Source: JAWKZG01 sp041396125 (lineage in GTDB: Bacteria > Pseudomonadota > Gammaproteobacteria > Competibacterales > Competibacteraceae). Taken from it: DNA of 64,000 nucleotides. Each line of letters begins with the position of its first letter. Within the stretch, counting starts at the first letter, position 1. Of this stretch, positions 43,848 through 53,419 are shown piece after piece. The notes under the pieces were generated by a model. The model did no database searches. It worked only from the letters and a program-made list of their open reading frames with translations, and had not been told where the DNA came from. The stretch spans positions 1 to 64,000 of the forward strand of contig JAWKZG010000022.1 in assembly GCA_041396125.1 (NCBI GenBank). The letters are read 5' to 3'. The translations under genes were made by a program, and so were the position numbers.

Positions 43848-44785
43848 TTATTCCCACTCCAGCTCAGCGAATATTTTATTGATATTTCGCTTGTGATATT
43901 CGTCAAATAATAACCAGTGCTCACGTTCCGATTGAGCTATAGCATCCTGCGCTGACAGCATATCATTACCCTGATCGATCCAGGTTCGGAGTTCGTGCCG
44001 CACGCGCTCCAGATACTGCCGGGTTGGTGCGCTGGCCTGAGGCCAGTCTTGCCGCACCGGGCCATGCCCCGGCACCAGGCGTTGCGCGGGTAAATCACTC
44101 AGCTCCTGTAAAACCTGCAGCCAGCCCTGACTGCTGCCGTCCACTACGGGCAAATGACCGAGAAATACCAGATCGCCGGCCCATAGTGTTTGGGTATTCT
44201 CATCGTACAGGCTTAGATCATTATTTGTGTGCGCAGTTGCATGAGCGCGCAAGGTAATAGGCCGCTGCCCCAAATCCAGACGCAGAGGCTGCCCTACTTC
44301 GACCGTGCGATCCGGCACAATCAGATCGGTGGCAGCCATCCGCTGACCGGTAAATTCTCCAGTCGGGTCAGGTAATAATCCCCACCATAGTGATGGCTCG
44401 CGGCAAGTTGGTGTCCGATAACCACCGTGTCCGCGTCACGCAAAGCCGCCGCTCCCAGCATATGATCGGGATGCATATGGGACATTACAATATAGCAAAC
44501 CGGCAACGGGGTGAGCTGCTTGATCGCACAGCGCAAATCCCGTCCTTCGCTCAAACTGCCACCCGTATCAAACACGGCGACACACCGCTGACCCAGGATA
44601 AAACCGATATTCGCCACATCTGCCGCCTGAAAGACCGGAGCCTGCGCACCCTGGCGCACAAATGCACCTGGGGCAACCTCACTGACTTTTGCCGGTGTGC
44701 TGCAATCCTGAGCTGCAGCCACTGCTGTGCCTGTTCCAAGAATCAGCACAAACAGTAATTTTCCTAGAATCGTCTGGATAGTCAC
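43848..44785 (-). pseudogene. Quinoprotein relay system zinc metallohydrolase, one frameshift
   Basis: Two frames give one protein of about 312 residues of the metallo-beta-lactamase fold, with signal peptide (LLFVLILGTGTAVAAA). The zinc motif is SHMHPDHMLGAAA, with further ligands in HATAHTNNDLSLY and VPGHGPV. The first frame stops shortly after TRLENLPVSGW; one base more at A3 44352-44354 gives LTGQRMAATDLIV (or FTGQR), joining to the second frame. The family always accompanies quinoprotein dehydrogenases and the SoxYZ-like carrier; its substrate is not known. It is divergent from xoxF across 168 bases. Confidence 0.85.
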
Positions 44786-44953
44786 ATAAGCACCTTATAG
44801 CCTTTGAACCTTATTTGGAATTGGTCTATTATTCCTTCGCCGACCGCTGTAACCCGGTTTTGGGTTGCTTCAAGGGAAGTCGTGCACCGAAGGAAATAAT
44901 CATTGGCAAATTCCATTGATATTATTCCTTTTCCTGGAGGAAGTGAGGACACA

Positions 44954-46753
44954 ATGAATCGAAAACTAGTTACTATTGCAACCATAGCCGCCGTCTACGC
45001 ACTGCCAAGTTTAGTCAGCGCCAATTCAGAAGTACAACAGCTGACAGCCGATCCTAACAACTGGGCGATCTGGGGCGGTAATTATGCTGGCCAGCGTTAC
45101 AGTGAACTTGATCAGATCAATGCCGAAAACGTCGGCGATCTGCAAGTTGCATGGACCTTCTCAACCGGCGTATTACGCGGTCACGAAGGTGGGCCATTGG
45201 TGGTTGGTGATACACTTTACATCCATACACCCTTCCCCAATAAAGTCTTTGCTATCGATCTCAACGACCAGACCATCATCTGGAAGTACGAGCCTAAACA
45301 AGATCCGAGCGTTATCCCGGTCATGTGCTGTGACACCGTCTCTCGGGGTTTAGCTTACGCTGATGGCAAGATCTTCCTGCAACAAGCCGATACCACACTG
45401 GTTGCCCTGAACGCGCAAAGCGGTGAAGTCGTTTGGTCGGTGAAAAACGGCGATCCGAAAAAAGGTGAAACCAACACCAACGCACCTGTCGTCATCAATG
45501 ACAAAATCATTACCGGCATTAGTGGTGGTGAGTATGGCGTACGGGGTTTCGTGGCCGCCTACAATACCAGTGACGGGTCACTGGCCTGGAAAGGCTACAG
45601 CGTCGGTCCCGACGATGAAATGCTGATCGATCCTGAAAAAACCACCCACATGGGCAAACCTGTTGGTCCTGATTCCAGTATCAGCACCTGGGAAGGCGAC
45701 CAGTGGAAAATCGGGGGCGGCACAACCTGGGGCTGGTTCACCTATGATCCCGATCTGAACCTGGTGTATTACGGCAGCGGCAACCCTGGCACCTGGAACC
45801 CGGTAGTACGTCCTGGTGACAACCGCTGGTCCATGACGCTGTTCGCCCGCGATGTCGACACGGGCATGGCCAAATGGGTCTATCAGATGACCCCGCATGA
45901 TGAGTGGGACTACGACGGTGTCAACGAAAACATTCTGGCTGACATCGAAATCAACGGCGAAATGCGCAAAGTTATGGTTCACTTTGACCGTAACGGTTTT
46001 GCCTACACGCTGGATCGGGCCACCGGTGAACTGCTGGTTGCTGAAAAATACGATCCGGCTGTCAACTGGGCTACCCATGTCGACATGGAAACCGGTCGGC
46101 CGCAAGTCGTCGCTGAGTACAGCACCCATCAAAACGGTGAAGACGTCAACTCTGAAAACATCTGCCCGGCCGCATTAGGCAGTAAAGACCAGCAGCCTTC
46201 GGCATTTTCGCCAAAGACCGGTCTGTTCTATGTACCCACCAACCATGTGTGCATGAACTACGAGCCCTTCGAAGTCGAATATGTCGCTGGTCAGCCCTAT
46301 GTTGGCGCAACGCTGAGCATGTTCCCGGCCGGTCAGGTCATGGGTGATGGCACCGACAATCTGGGTAATTTTATTGCCTGGGATGCCGCTAAAGGTGAAA
46401 TCGTCTGGTCGATCCCCGAGCCGTTCTCGGTCTGGAGTGGTGCCTTGGCAACCTCTGGCGATGTGGTGTTCTACGGCACCCTGGAAGGCTATCTGAAAGC
46501 CGTCGATGCTAAAACCGGTAAAGAGCTGTATCGCTTCAAAACCCCCTCCGGCATCATCGGCAACATCAATACCTGGACGCATAAAGGCAAGCAATACATT
46601 GGCGTGTTGTCCGGTATCGGTGGTTGGGCTGGCATTGGCATGGCAGCGGGCCTGGAAGGTGATACCGATGGTCTGGGCGCAGTTGGTGCCTATCGCAATT
46701 TAGCCAAGCACACCCAGCTGGGTGGCGTGCTGACTGTGTTCACTCTGCCCTAG
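44954..46753 (+). CDS. xoxF: Lanthanide-dependent PQQ methanol dehydrogenase, XoxF type
   Basis: This 599-residue periplasmic quinoprotein oxidises methanol to formaldehyde or formate. It has a signal peptide (residues 1-23, cut after VSA), an eight-bladed propeller with Trp-docking repeats, and the vicinal disulfide Cys125-Cys126 next to PQQ. In HDEWDYDGVNE the catalytic Asp319 is followed two residues later by Asp321, the extra ligand that marks lanthanide-dependent XoxF; calcium MxaF enzymes have Ala there. ATG 44954 follows GGAGG. xoxG and xoxJ follow. Two stem-loops after the gene may separate its high expression from theirs. Confidence 0.96.
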   Translation: MNRKLVTIATIAAVYALPSLVSANSEVQQLTADPNNWAIWGGNYAGQRYSELDQINAENVGDLQVAWTFSTGVLRGHEGGPLVVGDTLYIHTPFPNKVFAIDLNDQTIIWKYEPKQDPSVIPVMCCDTVSRGLAYADGKIFLQQADTTLVALNAQSGEVVWSVKNGDPKKGETNTNAPVVINDKIITGISGGEYGVRGFVAAYNTSDGSLAWKGYSVGPDDEMLIDPEKTTHMGKPVGPDSSISTWEGDQWKIGGGTTWGWFTYDPDLNLVYYGSGNPGTWNPVVRPGDNRWSMTLFARDVDTGMAKWVYQMTPHDEWDYDGVNENILADIEINGEMRKVMVHFDRNGFAYTLDRATGELLVAEKYDPAVNWATHVDMETGRPQVVAEYSTHQNGEDVNSENICPAALGSKDQQPSAFSPKTGLFYVPTNHVCMNYEPFEVEYVAGQPYVGATLSMFPAGQVMGDGTDNLGNFIAWDAAKGEIVWSIPEPFSVWSGALATSGDVVFYGTLEGYLKAVDAKTGKELYRFKTPSGIIGNINTWTHKGKQYIGVLSGIGGWAGIGMAAGLEGDTDGLGAVGAYRNLAKHTQLGGVLTVFTLP

Positions 46754-46773
46754 AGTTGATCTTTACTTTGTAA

Positions 46774-46817
46774 CACTGCTTTTTAACAGCAGTGGGGCTG
46801 CTCTCTTGAGCGGCCCC
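46774..46817 (+). terminator. Double hairpin after xoxF
   Basis: Two adjacent stem-loops are seen: CACTGCT with AGCAGTG (about 46774-46794), then GGGGCTGCTC (46794-46803) with GAGCGGCCCC (46808-46817), a G-T pair included, followed by AATTCTTT. They suit a partial terminator or 3' stabiliser between xoxF and xoxG. Confidence 0.65.
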
Positions 46818-46890
46818 AATTCTTTAAGCTTCCTGCTGTGGTTGCAGCGGAAAGATTGTCTTAGTTATCGAGTTTGAGAAATTAAAAGCT

Positions 46891-47328
46891 ATGAAATTCA
46901 GGCTAACCACCGCCATTGCTTCATCTTTAGTGCTTTTCGGCCTGCTGTCTGCCGGTCCTGTATTCAGTCAAGACAAGCCCTATACCGATCATATGCAATG
47001 CGAAAAAAATAGTGATGGCAATAAAGAATGTAAGATCGACCTTTGGATGACTCGCGGTTTCCGCGCCTTTAGCCAATGCCAGGTTTGTCATGGTTTGGAT
47101 GGCTCGGGCAGCACTATCGCCCCAAGTTTGCTAGACAAACTTCAGGACATCGATAAAGACCGTTTTTATGACGTTGTGACGCATGGTTACCAAGGCCAGA
47201 TTGGTGTCATGCCGGCCTGGGGTGAAAACCCTAATGTTATGAAATACATTGATAATCTATATGCCTATTTGTTGGCCCGTTCGGATGGTGAACTACCAGC
47301 CGGCAAGATAAAGCGTTATGATCGTTAA
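46891..47328 (+). CDS. xoxG: Periplasmic c-type cytochrome, electron acceptor of XoxF (XoxG-like)
   Basis: This 145-residue protein has a signal peptide (residues 1-26, PVFSQ) and one haem c site, Cys63-Gln-Val-Cys66-His67. The axial Met is probably in GVMPAWGENP. The cysteines at MQCEKN and KECKID may form a disulfide. Its position after xoxF identifies it as XoxG, which takes electrons from PQQH2. It overlaps the next gene by 11 bases. Confidence 0.9.
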   Translation: MKFRLTTAIASSLVLFGLLSAGPVFSQDKPYTDHMQCEKNSDGNKECKIDLWMTRGFRAFSQCQVCHGLDGSGSTIAPSLLDKLQDIDKDRFYDVVTHGYQGQIGVMPAWGENPNVMKYIDNLYAYLLARSDGELPAGKIKRYDR

Positions 47329-48196
47329 CACTCTCTCTAACCTATACAGCAAACGCATTTTGCGGCAATTGGCTGCCGCAGCCGTGGTGTTGTCCGCGCT
47401 CAGTGTGCACACCCCGGTTTCTGCACAGGAGCGCGATACCTTGCGGGTATGCGCAGATCCCAATAATCTGCCGTTCTCCAACGAAGGCCAGGAGGGTTAC
47501 GAAAACAAAATTGCCGAGTTGTTTGCCCAATCCCTTGGACTCCCTCTTGAATACACCTGGTTTCCGCAGCGGCGGGGATTCATACGCCATACCTTGCGTT
47601 CGCAGGATCCTGCAACAGGTCAGTTTAAATGCGATCTTGTCATGGCCGTGCCTATTCAGTTCGAATTGGGCCTGGTCACCGATCCCTATTACCGCTCCAC
47701 ATGGGCGCTGGTTTTCCGTAAAGACTCGCCTCTGGGAGAAATCAAAACACCAGATGAATTGTTTGCACTCCCGGCTGAAACCCTGGCTGGACTCAAAATC
47801 GGGGTATTTGACCAGACTCCTGGGGCGATCTGGTTGAGCAGCCACGGCTTGCTTCAGCAAATGGTAGGTTACCCGACCCTGAATGCAGATCCGGCAGAAT
47901 ATCCTGGACGGGTTATTGAGCGCGATTTGCATAACAAAGAGCTCGATGCCGCTATAGTCTGGGGACCCATCGCAGGCTTTTTTGTCTGGAATGACGATGA
48001 AAATATCGCCCTGCTACCTTTGCGTTCCGGTAATGGCATTCGCTTTGACTTTGCCATTGCAATGGCGGTGCGCTATGGCGATAAAGAATGGCGGGATCAG
48101 GTCAAAGGATTGATCGAACAAAATAAGGATGCCATAGAAGAGCTTTTGCGCAGCTATCATATTCCGCTAGTCGATGAGAATGGCAACCCGCTTTAA
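47318..48196 (+). CDS. xoxJ: XoxJ-like periplasmic binding protein of the quinoprotein system
   Basis: This 292-residue exported protein resembles solute-binding proteins (SBP_bac_3 type) and belongs to the group found next to PQQ alcohol dehydrogenases (MoxJ/XoxJ). The motif RVCADPNNLPFSNEGQEGYENKIAELFA is typical. XoxJ is thought to help activate apo-XoxF or load its cofactor; it does not need a transporter. The signal is near residues 14-36 (cut after VSA). An ATG overlapping xoxG by 11 bases suggests coupled translation. A strong terminator follows. Confidence 0.9.
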   Translation: MIVNTLSNLYSKRILRQLAAAAVVLSALSVHTPVSAQERDTLRVCADPNNLPFSNEGQEGYENKIAELFAQSLGLPLEYTWFPQRRGFIRHTLRSQDPATGQFKCDLVMAVPIQFELGLVTDPYYRSTWALVFRKDSPLGEIKTPDELFALPAETLAGLKIGVFDQTPGAIWLSSHGLLQQMVGYPTLNADPAEYPGRVIERDLHNKELDAAIVWGPIAGFFVWNDDENIALLPLRSGNGIRFDFAIAMAVRYGDKEWRDQVKGLIEQNKDAIEELLRSYHIPLVDENGNPL

Positions 48197-48218
48197 GCGC
48201 TGCCTTAGTACCTGATAA

Positions 48219-48255
48219 AATCAAAAAGGAGAACATTATGTTCTCCTTTTTGATT
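48219..48255. terminator. Bidirectional terminator between xoxJ and pqqE
   Basis: AATCAAAAAGGAGAACAT (48219-48236) is the exact reverse complement of ATGTTCTCCTTTTTGATT (48238-48255). The A-run and T-run flank the stem core on both strands, so it should end both the xox and the pqq transcripts. Confidence 0.85.
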
Positions 48256-48318
48256 CGTCCACAAAAAATAGTAACGCGTTAATACATAAGCTTTAACGCA
48301 AGAGCCAGAAGAAATTGA

Positions 48319-49470
48319 TTATTCGGTTGCCAGTAATTTCTTCGCCGACTTTGGATTGCGAAACAGTAAAGGCTTAGTGTTTCCGGCAGCTTCTTCTGCA
48401 CGGGCATTCTCAATGGCCTGAGTGATCAATTCATGGTGCGGCGATTTATCACATACCGGATCAGCATTAGCCGGATCACCCGTTAACATATAAGCTTGGC
48501 AACGGCAGCCACCAAAGTCCTTTTCTTTTTCCGGGCAGCTGCGGCAAGGCTCTTTCATCCACTCAAAACCACGAAAGTGATTGAAAGACTCCGAGCGATA
48601 CCAGATGTCTTCGACGGAGTGCTCACGCACATTCGGGAAACTCAGATCAGGCAACTGACGAGCCGCATGACAGGGTAAGGCAGTACCGTCAGGTGCCACA
48701 GTCAGGAAAATATTGCCCCAGCCATTCATACAGGCTTTGGGACGATTTTCGTAATAATCCGGCACTACATAGTAAAGTTTCATCTTGCCGGAATAATCCG
48801 CCCGGAACTGATTAACGGTTTGCTCGGCATGCTGTAGCTGCTCAATAGTAGGCAGCAGGCGATCCCGGTTGACCCAGGCCCAGCCATAATATTGCGTGGT
48901 TGCCAGCTCGACATAATCAGCTTGTAGCTCGGTAGCCAGTTCCAGCACCTGATCAATTTGGCCAATATTATCCCGGTGCAATACAAAACAAAGCACCATT
49001 GGATATCCATTCGATTTTACAGCTCGTGCCATTGCTTTTTTGTGCTCGAACGCACGAGTGCCTGCAATCAAGTCATTCAGCTCGGCGGAGCTGGCCTGGA
49101 AGCTGACCTGAATATGATCCAGCCCCGCTTTCTTGAAACTGGCTACGCGTTCTGCATCCATGCCAACGCCGGAGGTGATTAAATTGGTGTAGTAACCCAG
49201 CTCACGCGCTTCCTGGATAATAATCTCCAGATCCTGCCGCACCAGGGGTTCGCCACCGGACAACCCTAACTGGGTAGCGCCCAGCGCCCTCGCCTCGCGC
49301 AGCACCCGTAACCAGGCATCAGTGTCCAGTTCCTGCTTGATTGCGTTGTACTCTACTGGGTTCGAACAATACGGACATTGCAGCGGACACGCGTAGGTAA
49401 GCTCTGCCAGCAACCAAAGCGGGGGCGAAATTTGAGATGAATTAGTCGGTACTGATCCAGCCTTTGTCAT
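48319..49470 (-). CDS. pqqE: PQQ biosynthesis radical SAM protein PqqE
   Basis: This enzyme of 383 residues forms the carbon-carbon bond between Glu and Tyr of PqqA, bound by PqqD. The radical SAM cluster is Cys28-x3-Cys32-x2-Cys35 in YACPLQCPYCSN, and the SPASM domain at the end has CMNGWGN, CHAAR and CRSCPEKEKDFGGCRCQA for two auxiliary clusters. The start at 49470 puts these motifs at the usual distance; a longer frame has no match. It overlaps pqqD by 29 bases. Confidence 0.95.
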   Translation of the reverse strand: MTKAGSVPTNSSQISPPLWLLAELTYACPLQCPYCSNPVEYNAIKQELDTDAWLRVLREARALGATQLGLSGGEPLVRQDLEIIIQEARELGYYTNLITSGVGMDAERVASFKKAGLDHIQVSFQASSAELNDLIAGTRAFEHKKAMARAVKSNGYPMVLCFVLHRDNIGQIDQVLELATELQADYVELATTQYYGWAWVNRDRLLPTIEQLQHAEQTVNQFRADYSGKMKLYYVVPDYYENRPKACMNGWGNIFLTVAPDGTALPCHAARQLPDLSFPNVREHSVEDIWYRSESFNHFRGFEWMKEPCRSCPEKEKDFGGCRCQAYMLTGDPANADPVCDKSPHHELITQAIENARAEEAAGNTKPLLFRNPKSAKKLLATE

Positions 49471-49714
49471 GGGCAACCTCCAGAAACTCGCGCACATCGG
49501 CCGCCAGATCAGCGCCGGGGAATTTTGCTTGCAGCGCAGCGATGATGGCATCTGCATCACGCTCACCATCGCACATTAAAAGGATCTCTGCTGCGCTCGC
49601 ACCAAGCTTGATCATGCCTTCCGGAAACAACAGTACATGCGCATTTTGCACTGGCTCCCATTGTAGTCGGTAGCCTGGGCTGATGGCGACGCCTCCAGTC
49701 AACGGCGTCGTCAT
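49442..49714 (-). CDS. pqqD: PQQ biosynthesis peptide chaperone PqqD
   Basis: This 90-residue RiPP recognition-element protein binds the PqqA precursor and presents it to PqqE. The family pattern ISPGYRLQWEPVQNAHVLLFPEGMIKLGASAAEIL is present in sections, as is CDGERDADAIIAAL. ATG 49714 overlaps the stop of pqqC by four bases. It overlaps pqqE downstream; the two proteins act as a pair. Confidence 0.94.
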   Translation of the reverse strand: MTTPLTGGVAISPGYRLQWEPVQNAHVLLFPEGMIKLGASAAEILLMCDGERDADAIIAALQAKFPGADLAADVREFLEVAHDKGWISTD

Positions 49715-50445
49715 AGCTCGCCCTCGACATTGAAAAACGGCGGCATGTTCAACATATAAGCCATATACATGGCATCCAGCATACTCCACAAAACCTGGAG
49801 TTTGAATTTGACAATTTCAATCGCCCGATCCTGTTTGGCACGGGTGTCGAAATGCTGCAGAGTTTCGGCCAGACCGTGTTCCACATCACGGTGCGCCTGG
49901 CCTAGACGATTGCGAAAATAATCCAGACCTGAGGGCTCAATCCAGGGATATTTATCCGGCCAGTCGTCCAAACGCTGTTTATGGATGGTAGGGGCGAACA
50001 GCTCCGTCAGCGATGAACAGATTGCCTCTTCCCAGGGTGCCTGGCGGGCAAAATTCAGATAGGCATCGACCGCAAAACGCACGCCTGGCAGAACCAGACG
50101 TTGAGACCACAGAACCTCACGATCAAGCCCCGTTGCTTCACCAAGCCGGGACCATACTTCGATACCGCCTTCACTGGAGGCGTCACCATCGTGATCAAGA
50201 ATACGCTGAATCCAGTGCCGCCGAGTAGCCCGATCAGGACAATTGGACAAAATGGCAGCATCTTTGCGCGGAATATTGATCTGGTAATAAAATCGGTTCG
50301 CCACCCAACCCTGCATTTGCTCGCGGGTAAGTTTACCCTCGTGCATAGCAACCTGATAAGGATGGTGGATATGATAAAAACGGCCCAGCGCCCTTAAATT
50401 GGCTTCAAATTGCTCGGGACTCCAGGCCTGTTCTGTTGTATTCAT
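49711..50445 (-). CDS. pqqC: Pyrroloquinoline-quinone synthase PqqC
   Basis: This 244-residue cofactor-free oxidase closes the last ring and oxidises the intermediate to PQQ. It has the haem-oxygenase-like all-helical fold. Family segments are YHIHHPYQVAMHEGKLTREQMQGWVANRFYYQ (in parts), WIQRILDHDGDASSEGGIEVW and ELFAPTIHKQRLDDWP. The length is usual (about 240-250). It overlaps pqqB by four bases (ATGA) and pqqD in the same way. Confidence 0.95.
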   Translation of the reverse strand: MNTTEQAWSPEQFEANLRALGRFYHIHHPYQVAMHEGKLTREQMQGWVANRFYYQINIPRKDAAILSNCPDRATRRHWIQRILDHDGDASSEGGIEVWSRLGEATGLDREVLWSQRLVLPGVRFAVDAYLNFARQAPWEEAICSSLTELFAPTIHKQRLDDWPDKYPWIEPSGLDYFRNRLGQAHRDVEHGLAETLQHFDTRAKQDRAIEIVKFKLQVLWSMLDAMYMAYMLNMPPFFNVEGEL

Positions 50446-51353
50446 AATTCGATGTCCAGCCCGTCATACGATACTTCAATCCCCTCCGCCTGCAACTGGG
50501 CCCGCTCAGCCGATGCTTCGTCCAGAATCGGATTGGTATTATTGATATGGATAAGCACTTTGCGTCCGCGCAGGGGCCGCAAAGCCTCGATCATGCCGCC
50601 CTCGCCCGACTGCGGCAGATGCCCCATCGCGCTGGCAGGCTTGGTGCCGACCCCGGCCACCCGCATTTCGTCTTCCTGCCAGAAGGTACCATCGACCAGC
50701 AGGCAGTCCGCTTTTTCCATATAAGGCTGCAAATGCGTTTCGATAGCACCAAGGCCCGGCGCATAAAACAGCGACTTACCATTACGGCTATCTTCAATGA
50801 AAACGCCAATATTGTCACCCGGATGCGGGTTATGCCGATGCGGGGAATAGGGCGGTGCCTTACTGCTCAACGCGATTGCGGTAAAGATCAGCCCTTCCAG
50901 CAGAGGAATTTCAAAACTTTGACCGTCGATGGGCACTTCGTGATAATCGATTTTGCAATAGTGATCCAGCACCTTGAACAAGGGTAACCCTGTGCTGAGG
51001 TCCTGCTGCGCCATCGCGGTACAGTACACCGGGAGCGGCCGGTCACCTTCGCGCAACACCAACAGGCCATTGCTGTGATCGATCTGGCTATCCATCAGAA
51101 AGACAGCAGCGATACCCGTATCGCGCAGTCCTGTACGAGGCTGCAGCGGTGCAAACGAATTGATTTGGGTACGGATATCGGGCGATGTGTTAAACAGGCA
51201 CCAATTGGTACCGTCGGCACTGACACAGATGGAGGACTGCGTCCGCGGCGTGGCCTGCAACTGTCCACTGCGCACACCGGCACACATGCGACAATTACAA
51301 TTCCATTGCGGGAAGCCGCCACCAGCTGCCGAACCAAGAACATGAATCAGCAT
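50442..51353 (-). CDS. pqqB: PQQ biosynthesis hydroxylase PqqB
   Basis: This 303-residue protein of the metallo-beta-lactamase fold hydroxylates the Glu-Tyr intermediate with iron. It has LGSAAGGGFPQWNCNCRMC at the N-terminus with structural cysteines, FLMDSQIDHSNGLLVLRE with metal ligands, and CLLVDGTFWQEDEM. The gene begins about 100 bases after pqqA, beyond a hairpin. Its end overlaps pqqC. It is intact. Confidence 0.95.
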   Translation of the reverse strand: MLIHVLGSAAGGGFPQWNCNCRMCAGVRSGQLQATPRTQSSICVSADGTNWCLFNTSPDIRTQINSFAPLQPRTGLRDTGIAAVFLMDSQIDHSNGLLVLREGDRPLPVYCTAMAQQDLSTGLPLFKVLDHYCKIDYHEVPIDGQSFEIPLLEGLIFTAIALSSKAPPYSPHRHNPHPGDNIGVFIEDSRNGKSLFYAPGLGAIETHLQPYMEKADCLLVDGTFWQEDEMRVAGVGTKPASAMGHLPQSGEGGMIEALRPLRGRKVLIHINNTNPILDEASAERAQLQAEGIEVSYDGLDIEL

Positions 51354-51421
51354 AAGCGTAGCTAAGTAATAGATGAGGGATTTTTAGTGGACGTGTACGC
51401 CGAAGCGCGGCACAAAATGAA

Positions 51422-51446
51422 AAGGCCCACTTTTTGAGTGGGCCTT
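51422..51446 (-). terminator. Attenuator hairpin between pqqA and pqqB
   Basis: AAGGCCCACT (51422-51431) pairs perfectly with AGTGGGCCTT (51437-51446). On the minus strand it is followed by TTTTCATTTT. It lies 12 bases past the pqqA stop, so most transcripts would stop there and pqqA mRNA would exceed pqqBCDE mRNA, as is usual for pqq operons. Confidence 0.75.
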
Positions 51447-51457
51447 AGTGACATACG

Positions 51458-51529
51458 TTACCGGTTGGCAATATACATTGTCACTTCGAATCCGAAACGC
51501 ATTTCTTCATACTGAGGTTTTGACCACAT
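51458..51529 (-). CDS. pqqA: PQQ precursor peptide PqqA
   Basis: This 23-residue peptide is the ribosomal precursor of PQQ. Its sequence starts MWSKPQYEEMRFGFEVTM and ends YIANR; Glu15 and Tyr19, spaced E-x3-Y, are the residues that become PQQ. A perfect ribosome site (GAGGAGG) lies before ATG 51529. It heads the pqqABCDE operon. Confidence 0.96.
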   Translation of the reverse strand: MWSKPQYEEMRFGFEVTMYIANR

Positions 51530-51803
51530 AACCTATCCTCCTCGTCGATGATTGATCGTGATTTAAAATACAGTCTATTTTTAGGCTGCCATATAACTCT
51601 AGCAAATCCAGGCTGAAAGTCAACTGTTTTAGAATGAGTCTAAATCATCTTCTAGCCTGCGGCACCAGCGGCAATTTTTCGATTTGATCGAGCGCCTATC
51701 AACACTCTAGCCAGATATAATAAAGCACTCATCAATGGCTATCATTATTACAGCAACACATACCAACAAAAGACGCCAACAAAAAATGCATGAGGAAACC
51801 AGT

Positions 51804-53323
51804 ATGGTCCTGAACCCTGAGCGGGATGATTTATGCCTGGGTATTATCGGTGCCGGCACCATGGGGCGCGGTATCGCACAGATTGCAGCGACTGCCGGTA
51901 TCACGGTATTGCTGTACGACAGCAATCCGCGTAGCAGTGCGGCAGCATTCGAATTCATTCGTGCCATGCTGGAACGCGCGGGTGCCAAAGGCCGCATGAG
52001 TACGAATGACGTTGCTTCCGCTCTGGCGCGAATTCACTGTATCAATGAATTGGCCGGGATGAAGTCTTGCCATATTGTCATCGAAGCCATTCTTGAAGAC
52101 ATCGCCGCGAAACATGCCTTGTTCACCACACTGGAGTCTCTCGTCAGCCCGGAGGCCATCCTCGCCACCAATACCTCGTCGCTGTCCGTCACCGCCATAG
52201 CCGCTGCTTGCAAACATCCGGAACGGGTTGCAGGGATGCATTTTTTCAATCCGGTTCCACTGATGAAACTAGTTGAGATCATTGAGGGCATCCGCACATC
52301 GCCGGACGTCAGTGCAACCTTGGCAGGATTGGGTCGGCGTCTGGGCCGGGAGCCCGTGCAATTGCAGGATACACCGGGTTTTCTGGTCAATCAGGTCGGC
52401 CGCGGTTTCACCGTGGAAGCCACTCACATCGTTGCCGAAGGTGTTGCCGATTTTGCCACCATTGACCGCATCATGCGCGACGCCGGTGGCTTTCGGATGG
52501 GACCGTTTGAACTGATGGATTTAACTGGTCTGGATGTTACTTATCCGGCCTCGCAATCCATCTTCGAGCAGCATTTTTACGAGTCTCGTTACCGCCCGAC
52601 CGGCCTGATGCGCTTACGCAAACTGGCCGGACAACTCGGCCGCAAGACCGGCTCGGGATTTTATCAGTACCAGCACGATCAGCCGGTTACGCCGGCCGAA
52701 CCACCCTGCCCCAACTACGATAATCGACCAGTCTGGATCAGTCGTGACGAGCCTGCCGGCCACGCACTGTTAACGGAGTTCGCCCGTCACAATGGCGCCA
52801 TGCTTGATTCCGGCGATCAACCCGGCCCGGAATCGGTGCTGCTGGTAACACCAATAGGTACTGACGCGACAACCAGCGCACTGGCACAAAGTCTGGACCC
52901 GCGCCGCACCCTGGCCGCGGATATATTATATGGTTTCGACAAGCGCCGTACGCTCATGCGCACACCAGCCACAGAACCCGCCTTTAGTGCCAGTGCGCAG
53001 GGTTTTTACATCTTGATGGCATGCCTGTCAGTCTGATAGAGGACAGTCCGGGCTTCGTCGCTCAGCGCATCATTGCCCTGATCGTCAACATTGGCTGTGC
53101 GATTGCCGAACAACGCGTCGCCGCCCCGGAGGCTATCGATAAAGCGGTGACTTTGGGCCTGGGATATCCGTTCGGTCCGCTAAGCTTTGGCGATACAATC
53201 GGTGCCGAGCGGATTCTGCAGGTGCTGACGTCCATGCAGCAATTATATGGCGATCCGCGTTATCGTCCTACCCTGTGGTTACGACGCCGGGCACAACTGG
53301 GCTTGTCCCTGTTGCAGCGATAA
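51804..53323 (+). pseudogene. 3-hydroxyacyl-CoA dehydrogenase (PaaH/FadB2-like), one frameshift
   Basis: Two frames form one protein of about 506 residues with NAD-binding LGIIGAGTMGRGIAQIA, the HFFNPVPLMKLVEII catalytic segment, and two 3HCDH C-terminal domains (DTPGFLVNQVGRGF and DSPGFVAQRIIALI). It oxidises 3-hydroxyacyl-CoA in fatty acid or phenylacetate-type degradation. One T more at T5 53003-53007 gives GFLHLDGMPVSLIEDSPGF across the break. ATG 51804 is chosen for GAGGAAA before it; two upstream ATGs are possible. No other beta-oxidation gene is next to it. Confidence 0.87.
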
Positions 53324-53419
53324 AAGCATTGCAGCCGTAAAGTATCGGACGGCTCTACACACAGCCAGGCTAAGGCCGGGAAGGTATAATTGGCGGCGTA
53401 TTTCCGCTATGCTTGCGGC

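Noticed and set aside
44954..46753. Calcium-type methanol dehydrogenase MxaF or ethanol dehydrogenase ExaA
   Set aside because: The residue two after the catalytic Asp319 is Asp321, not Ala or Thr, and the downstream genes are xoxG and xoxJ types.
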